Of a stretch of DNA of 64,000 bases, positions 50,719-59,363 are shown piece after piece (positions within the stretch are counted from its first letter, which is position 1; each line of letters begins with the position of its first letter). A program made the position numbers and the translations under genes. Under the pieces are notes generated by a model. It saw nothing but the letters and a program-made list of their open reading frames with translations. It was not told where the DNA came from and ran no database searches. Source of the DNA: Actinomycetota bacterium (GTDB lineage Bacteria; Actinomycetota; Actinomycetes; S36-B12; CAIYMF01); assembly GCA_009697815.1 (NCBI GenBank), contig WLRQ01000006.1, forward strand, positions 1 to 64,000. The letters are read 5' to 3'.

Positions 50719-52598
50719 GTGTTGCCCCCCACGACGGCCCCCACGTGGATGTCGTGGAGTCCGAGGCGCGCGAGGGTCTCGTCCGTGGGGGCACCCGTCA
50801 GTAACGACCAGCCCTGGAACTCGTAGAACTCATCGCGGATGCGCACGAAGTCGTCACGTGTCAAACCGTTCCCGGCCACGGGCCCACTGGGGATCGGCTC
50901 AAAGAGTCTCTCGGCGATGTCGAAATCATCCGCGGGTGTGTACCCCAGGTAGATGTTGATCAGTCGCTGCAGCGTGAGCACCCGATCCCCGATGGCTAAC
51001 AACTCATCAGGGGAGATGTGTACCCCGGCGGCGGCATCGAGGGACTCCGAGATGTATCCCAAGATCCCGCGGACTCCGATGAAGGAGAAGTAGCAAGCCC
51101 CCAGTGAGTCATAGAGAAGCTTGGCCTTCTGAGTCACATGGGAGGCCTCGGCGATGCGGTCGATGTCCTTCGCGGTGAGCGACTCCTCATACCCGAGATC
51201 GGGCTCGGGGCGTCCCATCATCATCTCCACCAAGGTCTGCCAGTTGGGTCCGGCTCCCGAGGCCACCTGCATCTGGAACATCACCATCGGGGTCGCGCGC
51301 GGGTCATGGTCGTTGAAGCCCACACCGTGCATGTGCATCGCACGGTCTTCGATCCCGAAGGCCTTCGCTGTGGCCATGAGCCCTTGCGCGATGAGCTCGC
51401 CGACGCCTTCGCGAGTGACTGTCTTCTCGAGGAGGGCCATCACTGAGGTGTAGTTGCCCCAGGTGAGGTCGAGCCCATCAATCTGCTCGGATGTGATCAG
51501 CTTGTCGTTGAAGGCCTCCATGAGCATCGCGATGGTGCGCGGTGCACCCTTGGCGGCCATGCCGTATCCGTCGACGAGGCCGCTGAGCATGAAGGCGACC
51601 CCGGGGTCTTCGATTCCCAGATTCGGTCCGAGTTCCTCCATGATCTCGCCGCCATAGCCGGTGAACTCGAGCCCCGCCATCGGCCCGGTTGTGCACTTGG
51701 CCTTGTAGTGGCAGGCGGCCTGGCAGTTCCATCCGCCCACCGCCTCGAACTTCCATTTCGCGGAGTCCTTCGCGAGTCTGGCCGACCACGCCACTCCGAC
51801 CTCGGGGTCCGTGAAGTTCTTGCCCATGATCCAGCCAAGGTCGGCCAGCGGCCCGGTCATGTACTTGAAGCCGTCGTAGTTCTTCGACTCCGGGAATCCG
51901 GGATTGGCAGTCGCGATCGCCGCCTGCCATCGTGCGCCGATCTCCTCGAGTCGGGTCGCGTCCCTCACGGGAACGGTCCCGGTCTCAACGACGGCCATGG
52001 CCTTGAAGTTCTTCGCCCCGAACGCGACTCCGGATCCGCCTTGGTTGGCGCCGTAGGCCCAGTCGCCGCGAACTGAGGAGCCTTCGATCAGGCTCTCGCC
52101 GGCTTGACCGATGCAGTAGACGCTGATGTCTGGCCCTGCTTCGGAGTTCGCGTCGATGATCCTGCGCTGCGTCTCGAAGGTGTCCTGCCCCCACAGGTGG
52201 TCAGCCGGGCGCAGTTCGACGTTGTCGCCGTCGATCCATAGGTACACGGGCTTGGCAGCGCGGCCTCGCAGGATGATGCCGTCCCAGCCCGCGTGACGAA
52301 GGCGCGCAGCGAAGAATCCGTGCGCGTGGCTGGCGCAGACGTTGCGCGAGAACTCCGCGTTGACGGTGACGATCACCATGTCCGTGCTCTGGGGCACGGC
52401 GGTTCCACCGAGCGGCCCGGTGAGGATGAACACCGGGCAATCCGGGTCGGTCACCTTCATCCCGCGCCGGATCTCCTTGCTCAATAGGTAGAGACCAAGC
52501 CCAGTGCCTCCGAGCCATCGTTCGCGTACCTCGCGCGGGAGCTCGAGCGGGGTCATCGTCCCGGTGGTCAGATCGATCTCGAGAAGGGGCTGGTACAT
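50715..52598 (-). CDS. Tungsten aldehyde ferredoxin oxidoreductase family protein (paralogue 1)
   Basis: 627-residue AOR-family protein, matching the usual about 605-residue length. N-terminal domain has GGTGLGLYLLSKE and GPLGGTAVPQS; GSGVAFGAKNFKA (188-200) is the pterin-binding landmark. Iron-sulfur cysteines read C292-x3-C296-x5-C302 plus C502 (DSLGAC), while the family rule is C-x2-C-x3-C plus a late Cys; the first Cys position is Gly. It likely oxidises an aldehyde or related thioester using W-bis-pterin. It lies 37 bp after ETF alpha and overlaps moeA. GAGG precedes ATG 52598. Confidence 0.88.
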   Translation of the reverse strand: MYQPLLEIDLTTGTMTPLELPREVRERWLGGTGLGLYLLSKEIRRGMKVTDPDCPVFILTGPLGGTAVPQSTDMVIVTVNAEFSRNVCASHAHGFFAARLRHAGWDGIILRGRAAKPVYLWIDGDNVELRPADHLWGQDTFETQRRIIDANSEAGPDISVYCIGQAGESLIEGSSVRGDWAYGANQGGSGVAFGAKNFKAMAVVETGTVPVRDATRLEEIGARWQAAIATANPGFPESKNYDGFKYMTGPLADLGWIMGKNFTDPEVGVAWSARLAKDSAKWKFEAVGGWNCQAACHYKAKCTTGPMAGLEFTGYGGEIMEELGPNLGIEDPGVAFMLSGLVDGYGMAAKGAPRTIAMLMEAFNDKLITSEQIDGLDLTWGNYTSVMALLEKTVTREGVGELIAQGLMATAKAFGIEDRAMHMHGVGFNDHDPRATPMVMFQMQVASGAGPNWQTLVEMMMGRPEPDLGYEESLTAKDIDRIAEASHVTQKAKLLYDSLGACYFSFIGVRGILGYISESLDAAAGVHISPDELLAIGDRVLTLQRLINIYLGYTPADDFDIAERLFEPIPSGPVAGNGLTRDDFVRIRDEFYEFQGWSLLTGAPTDETLARLGLHDIHVGAVVGGNT

Positions 52599-52635
52599 CT
52601 GGCTGGCCTCATTTCGACGAGGGGCTGGAGGGTTC

Positions 52636-53580
52636 TTAGGTGGCCAGGAGTTCGGTGAGAGCTTCGGCGACGTCGAAAAGATCGGCGACAGCTCCGTAGT
52701 GGGCGATGTTGAAGATTGCGGCGCCTGGATCCTTGTTGACGGCGATGATCAATTCCGAGTCGCGCATTCCCTCTTGGTGCTCCGGCGCTCCTGAGACTCC
52801 GAGAGTGAGGTAGAGGCGAGGCTTCACCGTCAGACCTGACTTCCCGACCTGACGCGCCTTAGGAAGCCAGCCGGAATCGACCACGGGGCGAGAAGCGGCG
52901 ATCTCAGCCCCTAGCGCGGCCGCGAGATCCTCGGCTGTCGACAAGTTGTCGGCGCCCCCGATCCCACGTCCGACGCACACGAGCAGTTGGGCCTTGGTGA
53001 TGTCGATCCCTGTGTCGGCTGGCAGGCGAGTCTCGACGAATGTTGTTCTGAGATGGTCGAGAGCGACGGGCGGAGCGAGAGTGGCGCGTTCGCCCCTCCC
53101 GAGGGAGGCCGGCTCGTCCGGCAGTGCCCCGGAGTTCATGGCCACGACAGCTGGCAACGTTGTTCGTGCGGAGGCGAGGAGTTGGCCGCCGTAAATCTCA
53201 CTCGTTGTTGTCATCTGGGTGCCGTCGCTCTCAAGTGCTACGCAGTAGCTGACGAGCGGAAGGTTGCTCGCCGCGGCGGCCCATGCGGCGAGGTCTATAC
53301 CCACAGTCGTGTTCTCGAAAAGAACGAGAGATGGTGAGCGCGAAGCGATCGCGGCGAGGACGACGTGCTGGTGCGCCTCAGGAACATACGAGATGAGCGC
53401 AGGGTGGGCGATCTCCAGCACCACGTCTGCGACGCCGATCGCGACGGCCCCCGAACCCTCTCCCACCACGAGGGCGACGAGGTCCCCCCCTAGCGCGTCG
53501 GCGAGAGGACGGGCGAAGGCGAGCATCCGTGCACCGTCGTCCTTGGCCAAGGGCTCGATGTAGACCAAAACGTCGCCCAT
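52636..53580 (-). CDS. Electron transfer flavoprotein alpha subunit
   Basis: 314-residue ETF alpha. The C-terminal FAD domain carries GRGIGGADNLS (about 206-216), the KSGLTVKPRLYL segment and INK-type AVNKDPGAAIFNIAHYG. It pairs with the upstream beta subunit and carries single electrons to a membrane quinone oxidoreductase. Its ATG overlaps the beta stop by 1 bp (TGATG). The open frame could extend 119 codons upstream but lacks any signal. Placement between two AOR genes is unusual. Confidence 0.92.
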   Translation of the reverse strand: MGDVLVYIEPLAKDDGARMLAFARPLADALGGDLVALVVGEGSGAVAIGVADVVLEIAHPALISYVPEAHQHVVLAAIASRSPSLVLFENTTVGIDLAAWAAAASNLPLVSYCVALESDGTQMTTTSEIYGGQLLASARTTLPAVVAMNSGALPDEPASLGRGERATLAPPVALDHLRTTFVETRLPADTGIDITKAQLLVCVGRGIGGADNLSTAEDLAAALGAEIAASRPVVDSGWLPKARQVGKSGLTVKPRLYLTLGVSGAPEHQEGMRDSELIIAVNKDPGAAIFNIAHYGAVADLFDVAEALTELLAT

Positions 53581-54347
53581 CAGGTCAGCACTCCTCGTTC
53601 GCGTAGCAGGGCTGCGATCTGTTCTGCAAGTGAGTCGGCGTCGCCCTGGAGCATCGTGACTCCTCCGTCGTGTGCGGGGGGAGCGAGCGAAACCATGGTT
53701 GACCCGGCGCCTCGCGTGTCGATCTCCACCTTGACCGACTCTGCGGGAGCCGCCGTCATTGCTTGACGTAGCCGGCTCATTGACACGTAGCGCGGCGGCG
53801 ATGCTGCAGCCTGGATTCCCAGTACCGCGGGCAGAGTCACGTCGAAGACCGTCATGCGGCCGGCCGCATGCTCCTGGACGACCCGGGCCGTGCGCTCGCC
53901 GAGAGTCACTCCGTTGACGACGCTCACGAGCGGCCATCCCAGTGACGCGGCCAGGAAGGGCGCAGTCTGGCCGAACACGTCATAGGGCGTCTGTACGCCG
54001 GTGAGGACGAGGTCGGGGGCAAGGCCGCGAATTGCCTGTGCAAGAGCGGACGCAGCTGTCCGTGAGTCGTAGGGATCAACGTCGGCGGCATCGACCATCA
54101 CCACCTGATCGGCCCCCCGCGCGAAGGCCACTCGGAGAACCTGCTCGATACCCTCGGTGCGCAGTCCCACCGCAGTGACCGTGGCACCCGTGCTCTCTTT
54201 GAGCAGGACGGCCTCTTCCAGGGCCTGGTCGTCAAGTTCGTTGATCACCATGCCGACCTCGTCGCGGTCGATGTCGGTGCCGTTCGCATCCAATTCAGGC
54301 TCGTCGCCTAGATTCGGCATCAGCCGGAGGACGACGACGATGTTCAT
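53580..54347 (-). CDS. Electron transfer flavoprotein beta subunit
   Basis: 255-residue ETF beta: N-terminal NIVVVLRLMPNLGDEP, the nucleotide segment in DQVVMVDAADVDPYDS and the family signature region LPAVLGIQAAASPPRYVSMSRL. ATG 54347 overlaps the AOR paralogue 2 stop by 4 bp (ATGA). It is the electron carrier of the module. Whether it is bifurcating cannot be told by eye; nothing here shows the features of bifurcating FixA-type subunits. Confidence 0.9.
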   Translation of the reverse strand: MNIVVVLRLMPNLGDEPELDANGTDIDRDEVGMVINELDDQALEEAVLLKESTGATVTAVGLRTEGIEQVLRVAFARGADQVVMVDAADVDPYDSRTAASALAQAIRGLAPDLVLTGVQTPYDVFGQTAPFLAASLGWPLVSVVNGVTLGERTARVVQEHAAGRMTVFDVTLPAVLGIQAAASPPRYVSMSRLRQAMTAAPAESVKVEIDTRGAGSTMVSLAPPAHDGGVTMLQGDADSLAEQIAALLRERGVLT

Positions 54348-56275
54348 GGCCGACCTACGGTGACCTTGTCGAGCCCGAGCCACTCAAGGGATTCCTGCGA
54401 AGGCGCGCCGGTGACGGTGGAGAAGCCGACGATGGCGTAGTACCTGTCGCGGGCGTCGCGCAATTCCTCAGCCGTGATGCCCAAGCCCTTCGCGGGGCCG
54501 TCGGGAATCTTCTCGACGAGACGTTCGGCGATGACGAGGTCTTCGTCGGGCGTGAACCCGAGGTACATCTGGATCTGTCGCTGCAGAACAAGGAGCCGTT
54601 CACCCGTCCGCAACGCTTCGGCGTAGGTGTACTCATGGCCGGTGGCAGCGGAGACCGCCTCGACGTGGGTGACCTCATGCAGGTGTCTGACGAGGAAGTG
54701 GCACATGCCTGCGCTGTTCTCCCACATGGTCCATCGCGCGCTCTTGAAGGCGACGTCGGGGATGTAGCTCAGATCCTCGGGATCGAGGACTTCGTCCACG
54801 CCGCTCTCGGGCTTGATCGCCACCCCGAATGCGAGCTCGGCGTCGATCGCCGACGACAGATCAGCACCCGAGACGACCTGGCTCTGAAACAGGAAGAGTG
54901 GCGCGGCTCTTTGGTCGTAGTCCTGGAAGCCGTTCCACTTCATATGCATCGCGCGATGTTCGATACCGAGGGTCACGGCTGTGGTCTTGAACCCCTGTGC
55001 GATGAGGGCGCCCAGACCCTCGCGTCGCACGGTGAGGTCGAGAAGGGCCAACACGCTCTGGTAGTTGCCCCAGCTCAGGTCGAGCCCTCCGGTTTGCTCG
55101 AGGCTGATCTCGTCGTTCTCGAAGGCCTCCATCAGCATCGCGATGATGCGCGGAGCGCTGGCCGCCTTCAGCCCGTAGCCATCGACCACTCCCGAGAGGA
55201 GAAGCGCGATTGCGGGGTCCTCGATGCCCAGGTTCGGGCCGAGTTCCTCCATCGCTTCTCCGCCGAAACCGGTGAACGTTGCACCGGCCATCGGTCCGGT
55301 GGTGCAGGTCGTCCGGTGGTGACAGGCAATCTCGCAGTTCCATCCGCCTGCAGATTCGACCTTCCACTTGCGCAGGTCTTTGCCGAGTCGACGTCCGAAG
55401 CGGACCCCGATCTCAGTGTCGGAGAAGTTCTTGCCGTTCATCAGTGCGAGCTCGCCGACCATGGGGATCGCGGTGAGACCGGAGGCGCCGCCGCCATAGG
55501 ACTCAACGCGGGCAGGCTGGCCTGCGAGGAACCGCCGCCCGAACGGCCACGGCGGCGTGACGGCCTCACTCTCGGCCATCTCGAGCGCCATCTGCTCGAT
55601 GAGCCCGGCCAGCCGCTGTGGATCGTGAATGGGAACCGTTCCGGTACCTCGAATGGCGATCGCCTTGAAGTTCTTTGCCCCCCACACCACGCCAGGGCCC
55701 CCGGTGTTCCATCCGCTGAAGTCATCAACCCGAACTGAGGACCCCCAGACGAGGTTCTCGCCCGCCGGACCGATGCACGCGGTGCTCATATCGCTGCCGT
55801 CGCTCTGGGCTAGTTCACGCAAGCGCTGGGGTGTCTCGAACGTGTCCGCCCCCCACATGTCGACTGCGGGCCGAAGCTCGCCACGGCCGTCCTCGATCCA
55901 GAGGTAGACCGGTTGCTCGGATCTGCCTCGGATGATGATTCCGTCCCATCCCGTCTGCCGCAGGCGCGAGCCGAAGAACCCATGGGCATGCGCGCTGCAG
56001 ACGTGATGCTCGATGTCGGGATTGAGGGTCGTGAGGGCGCAGTCCGAACTCGAGAGCACGTCACTGCCGGTGAGTGGTCCGCAGAAGATGTAGATGGGGC
56101 AGTCGGGATCCGTCGCTTTCATCCCCGGGCGAAGCTCTTGGCTCAGCAGGTAGAGCCCGAGCCCGGTGCCACCGACCCAGGCGCGGCGTACCTCGTCCGA
56201 CAGCACGAGGGGTCCGACCGTCCCGGCTGTCAGATCGACCTCGAGTAAGGGCTGGAAGCTGATACTGGGCTGCAT
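54344..56275 (-). CDS. Tungsten aldehyde ferredoxin oxidoreductase family protein (paralogue 2)
   Basis: 643-residue AOR-family protein, clearly paralogous to the one at 50715. Landmarks: GGTGLGLYLLSQE, GPLTGSDVLSS, GPGVVWGAKNFKA (193-205). The cysteine motif is again C314-x3-C318-x5-C324, with a late C525 in an altered context (SAGMC). It has a longer stretch around residue 245-275 than paralogue 1. GAGGGG precedes ATG 56275. An iron-box-like palindrome is about 95 bp upstream, marking this as the first gene of the AOR-ETF-AOR-moeA unit. Confidence 0.87.
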   Translation of the reverse strand: MQPSISFQPLLEVDLTAGTVGPLVLSDEVRRAWVGGTGLGLYLLSQELRPGMKATDPDCPIYIFCGPLTGSDVLSSSDCALTTLNPDIEHHVCSAHAHGFFGSRLRQTGWDGIIIRGRSEQPVYLWIEDGRGELRPAVDMWGADTFETPQRLRELAQSDGSDMSTACIGPAGENLVWGSSVRVDDFSGWNTGGPGVVWGAKNFKAIAIRGTGTVPIHDPQRLAGLIEQMALEMAESEAVTPPWPFGRRFLAGQPARVESYGGGASGLTAIPMVGELALMNGKNFSDTEIGVRFGRRLGKDLRKWKVESAGGWNCEIACHHRTTCTTGPMAGATFTGFGGEAMEELGPNLGIEDPAIALLLSGVVDGYGLKAASAPRIIAMLMEAFENDEISLEQTGGLDLSWGNYQSVLALLDLTVRREGLGALIAQGFKTTAVTLGIEHRAMHMKWNGFQDYDQRAAPLFLFQSQVVSGADLSSAIDAELAFGVAIKPESGVDEVLDPEDLSYIPDVAFKSARWTMWENSAGMCHFLVRHLHEVTHVEAVSAATGHEYTYAEALRTGERLLVLQRQIQMYLGFTPDEDLVIAERLVEKIPDGPAKGLGITAEELRDARDRYYAIVGFSTVTGAPSQESLEWLGLDKVTVGRP

Positions 56276-56370
56276 GCCGGTTCCCCTCGGTGGGCGCTGT
56301 TGCGATCAGTGAACTGTCGCGCGAAACCCCATGCAACTCAGGGAGCGAACTTCTCAGCACTCGCTCAGAG

Positions 56371-56389
56371 TCAGGTTTGCCTAGCCTTA
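56371..56389. promoter_or_regulatory. IdeR/DtxR-like iron box
   Basis: TCAGGTTTGCCTAGCCTTA matches the 19-bp consensus TTAGGTTAGSCTAACCTAA at 15 positions. It lies in the 178-bp gap upstream of AOR paralogue 2 and is palindromic in its core. It would let an iron-dependent regulator control this Fe-S enzyme operon; whether it represses or activates depends on promoter position, which is not resolved. Confidence 0.6.
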
Positions 56390-56453
56390 CCAAGGGTTTT
56401 CGACAGATGCCCGAACCTCAATACGTGGCATCGTGGCAGCGTCGGCGAAGAGG

Positions 56454-58472
56454 TCACACGTCGCAGGCATCCAGCGTGAGCTGGGAGATCTCCTTCAATG
56501 TGATGTCCTCGCGACCAGAGGTGCGGATTGCGTCGTCGTACATCACGACATCCTTGGGGCACGCCACGATGAAGTACTCGAGCCCGGGGATCTCACCCGC
56601 CTCGGAGATGCGCTGGTCGCTGGGCCGCGCGCTGCCGGGCGCAGCGGTGTCCGCCATCCAGATGCGCCCGCCTCCCGCGCCACAGCAGAAGCTGTTGCTG
56701 CGGTTCCGTGGCATCTCCACGAGTTCGACCCCTAGCCGCTCGATGAGCTCGCGGGGCTGGTCGAAGATGCCGTTGAGCCGCCCGAGCGTGCACGGGTCGT
56801 GGTAGGTGCCCCGTCCGCCGAGTGGCTTCGTGACGGTCAGACGCCCCGCGCGTAGCAGATCGACGAGTAGCACGCTGTGATGGACGACCTGCTCTGGGGC
56901 CCAGGACGCTCCGAGCCGCGGGTACTCGTTGCGAAGGGTGTTGTAGGTGTGCGGATCGCTCGTGAGTATTCTCGAGTAATCGCACTCGCCTAGAGTGGCT
57001 ATGTTGTCGGCGACGAGGCTGCGGAACAGCCCCTCCTCGCCAGCGCGCCGGATGTCGTTGCCCGCGGTGCGTTCTCCCTCGTACAGGACTCCGACATCGA
57101 CGCCGGCACGGTGAAGCAGGCGGGCCAACGCCTGCGAGTTGAGCTGGTTCCGCGCATCTAGGCTGGCGAAATCCCCTAAGTACCAAAGGATATCGACGGG
57201 TGTCGCGCGTGCGTCGGGCAGTTCGATATCGAGTTCTTTGATCCACCTTGTGCGCTTGCGGGCGCTATGTCCGAAACTGTTCCCGGTGTTCTGGACCATC
57301 TGGAACACCGACTGCAGGCTCGGGTCAACGTCTCCAGTCTCGACGAGCGCGCGACGAAGCGCGTTGATGATCGGCACGTGCTCGACGCCGACCGGACATA
57401 CGTCCACACACGCATTGCACTGCATGCACGACCAGAGCGCCTCGGGTGCAACGAGATCAGGGCTGAGAGCACCTGAGACCCCAGCGCTCTGCGCCTCCCT
57501 GAGATCTAGGACGAGGTCGCGAGGTGACAGCGGCATACCGGAGGCTCGAGCCGGACACACCTCGTGGCATCGTCCGCACTTAGCACAGGCGTCGAGGTCG
57601 AGGCGATGTGTCGCGGTGAGATCTGACAGCGACGCGTATCCCGACTCCGGCTCATCGGGCAGGCGTCGACTCACGTCCTTGTCGCGGGCGGCGACCCCCG
57701 CAGGACCGGTGAGCATGTGCATCGCCTTTGTCCAGGGGATCGCGGCGATGAACGCGAACGCTGCGAGGGCGTGGACCCACCACGCGCCGTGACGCAGGAC
57801 GTCGGCCACTACACCCTGGATGCCGAGCGCCTGAATCGCCGTGCCCGCTGAGAACCCGATCGGCGACCAGACCTCAAAGCTGGGCCGGTCGATGGCGATC
57901 CTCAGTGCCTCGAGTAGGAACCCGGTTGCGCCGATGATCATGAGTGACCACAGGAAGACCCAGTCGTCAGCGGAGTACCGAGTTCGAGCGGTCGATTCTT
58001 CGCGACCATCGACCCGCGTGTAGTCGAGGCGGATCCCACCGCGGAATCTCCTGACGCCGAGTACGGCCAGACCGATCAGCATCGCGAAGCCGAACAGGTC
58101 AAGGAACAGGGAGTATCCGCGGTAGAAGCCGTCGTGCCAGAACGACCACCCCATGGGTTGAGCCACGTGCTCGTCGACGGTGAGGATCGATGTTCCCAGG
58201 AACAGAACGAGGAACCCGTAAAAGACGCCCGCATGTGCGAGGCCGACGACACCGGATCGGCGGCCAATCCACGAGTGGGTCAGCACGACTCGGAGCATCC
58301 GTCCGACGTGAAGCCGTCGTAAACCGCGGACGTTGAATTGGTAGCGGGCGAAGAGGCGATAGGCGCCCCAGAGGAACACGGCCACGGACACCAGGCTGAT
58401 GGCGTAGAAAAGCCCGACCTCCCAGCCCGCCATCGACTGGAACAACGTGCGCGTCGGCGTGGCCTGGTTCAC
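56454..58472 (-). CDS. Membrane cytochrome b/HdrD-type ETF:quinone oxidoreductase (EMO-like)
   Basis: 672-residue membrane fusion. The N-terminal NarI-like cytochrome b part has about five membrane spans (near 20-40, 75-97, 125-145, 170-192, 230-252) with haem-ligand candidates H80, H102, H234, H252. Then come two [4Fe-4S] motifs (C296/299/302/306 and C349/352/355/359) and an HdrD-like part with one CCG motif (C596-C597). The first CCG repeat is degenerate. This architecture matches the membrane ETF:methylmenaquinone oxidoreductases of fatty-acid oxidisers. It can pass electrons from the adjacent ETF to menaquinone. GTG 58472 follows AGAGGA. Confidence 0.87.
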   Translation of the reverse strand: MNQATPTRTLFQSMAGWEVGLFYAISLVSVAVFLWGAYRLFARYQFNVRGLRRLHVGRMLRVVLTHSWIGRRSGVVGLAHAGVFYGFLVLFLGTSILTVDEHVAQPMGWSFWHDGFYRGYSLFLDLFGFAMLIGLAVLGVRRFRGGIRLDYTRVDGREESTARTRYSADDWVFLWSLMIIGATGFLLEALRIAIDRPSFEVWSPIGFSAGTAIQALGIQGVVADVLRHGAWWVHALAAFAFIAAIPWTKAMHMLTGPAGVAARDKDVSRRLPDEPESGYASLSDLTATHRLDLDACAKCGRCHEVCPARASGMPLSPRDLVLDLREAQSAGVSGALSPDLVAPEALWSCMQCNACVDVCPVGVEHVPIINALRRALVETGDVDPSLQSVFQMVQNTGNSFGHSARKRTRWIKELDIELPDARATPVDILWYLGDFASLDARNQLNSQALARLLHRAGVDVGVLYEGERTAGNDIRRAGEEGLFRSLVADNIATLGECDYSRILTSDPHTYNTLRNEYPRLGASWAPEQVVHHSVLLVDLLRAGRLTVTKPLGGRGTYHDPCTLGRLNGIFDQPRELIERLGVELVEMPRNRSNSFCCGAGGGRIWMADTAAPGSARPSDQRISEAGEIPGLEYFIVACPKDVVMYDDAIRTSGREDITLKEISQLTLDACDV

Positions 58473-58532
58473 GGGAGTCCTCTCGCGTCACCCGGAGCGC
58501 TGGTGCTCTCCGGTGGTGGTCGGCCGCGAGGA

Positions 58533-59078
58533 TCAGCTCTGGGGTGTGCTCGGTCCGCCCAAGAGGTGGCTGATATCCGCGTCGACGGGCACGAGTTCGA
58601 CGACGGGTAGCAGACGCGTCGTGCGGCTCTGGTAGTCGGAAAAGACTTCGGCCTTCGCGCAGATCGCGGCGAAGACTCGCTCTCGATCTTCACCCGTTGT
58701 CGGAACGGCAGTGGCGGAGAACTCCTCGCCCAGTAGTTCAACGGTGACGTCAGCGTTGGCGACAATGTTGTGGTACCACTGCGGGTTGATATCGGCCCCG
58801 CCCATCGAGGCGATAATCAACAGGCGCCCCTCGACGACGAAGTAGCCGATCGGTGCGGGGCGGCGGATCCCGGACTTGCGTCCCGTGGAAGTCATGATGA
58901 GCAGGTCGATGGCTCCGAGTTCGCCCTCGATGCGTCCCTTACCTTCGCGCAGTGCCGCGATCATGACGTCGTTGAACGCCTTGGTGTGCGGAGCGTCGCC
59001 GGGGCCCTCGGGGCGGCGAACCTCTTCGGTCAGCATTCCCAGTTGCGCCACGGTGAGTTCGATGGGGCCTTGCGTCAT
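58533..59078 (-). CDS. Ddn-like deazaflavin (F420)-dependent nitroreductase family protein
   Basis: 181-residue protein of the Ddn/FDOR split-barrel family, with the characteristic LLIMTSTGRKSGIRRPAPIGYF and IASMGGADINPQWYHNIVAN segments. Family members use reduced F420 for quinone or nitro reduction. GGAGGAAA precedes ATG 59078. It is upstream of the EMO-like gene on the same strand with a 60-bp gap that holds an imperfect hairpin, so it may begin the long minus-strand unit or be separate. Confidence 0.86.
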   Translation of the reverse strand: MTQGPIELTVAQLGMLTEEVRRPEGPGDAPHTKAFNDVMIAALREGKGRIEGELGAIDLLIMTSTGRKSGIRRPAPIGYFVVEGRLLIIASMGGADINPQWYHNIVANADVTVELLGEEFSATAVPTTGEDRERVFAAICAKAEVFSDYQSRTTRLLPVVELVPVDADISHLLGGPSTPQS

Positions 59079-59363
59079 GGGTTTCCTCCGTCTATTGATC
59101 TTGATAAGCGTACCGGGTGGCCGTACATCGGCGACGTCGGTGTCGTTAGGCCCCATCCGGCCTGGACCCTCGGTCACGAGTGGATCACATCGTTGCACAG
59201 CCACCAATCAGTCGGTAGATTTCGTCGCAGAGGCCGTGATCCACCGCGACGTCGTCCGACACCACAGTGTGCGCACCATCACGCTCCTGGGGTCGGAATC
59301 GAGAATGTGCACCGCCAGGCCTCGCGCCGTAGGGCGATGTCCGACACCGATCGGAGCCAGACG

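Noticed and set aside
50715-58472. Class II benzoyl-CoA reductase (Bam) complex
   Set aside because: AOR-like and HdrD-like proteins are shared with Bam, but no BamC, BamE/F or NuoEFG-like genes are present and no aromatic acid genes sit in the operon.
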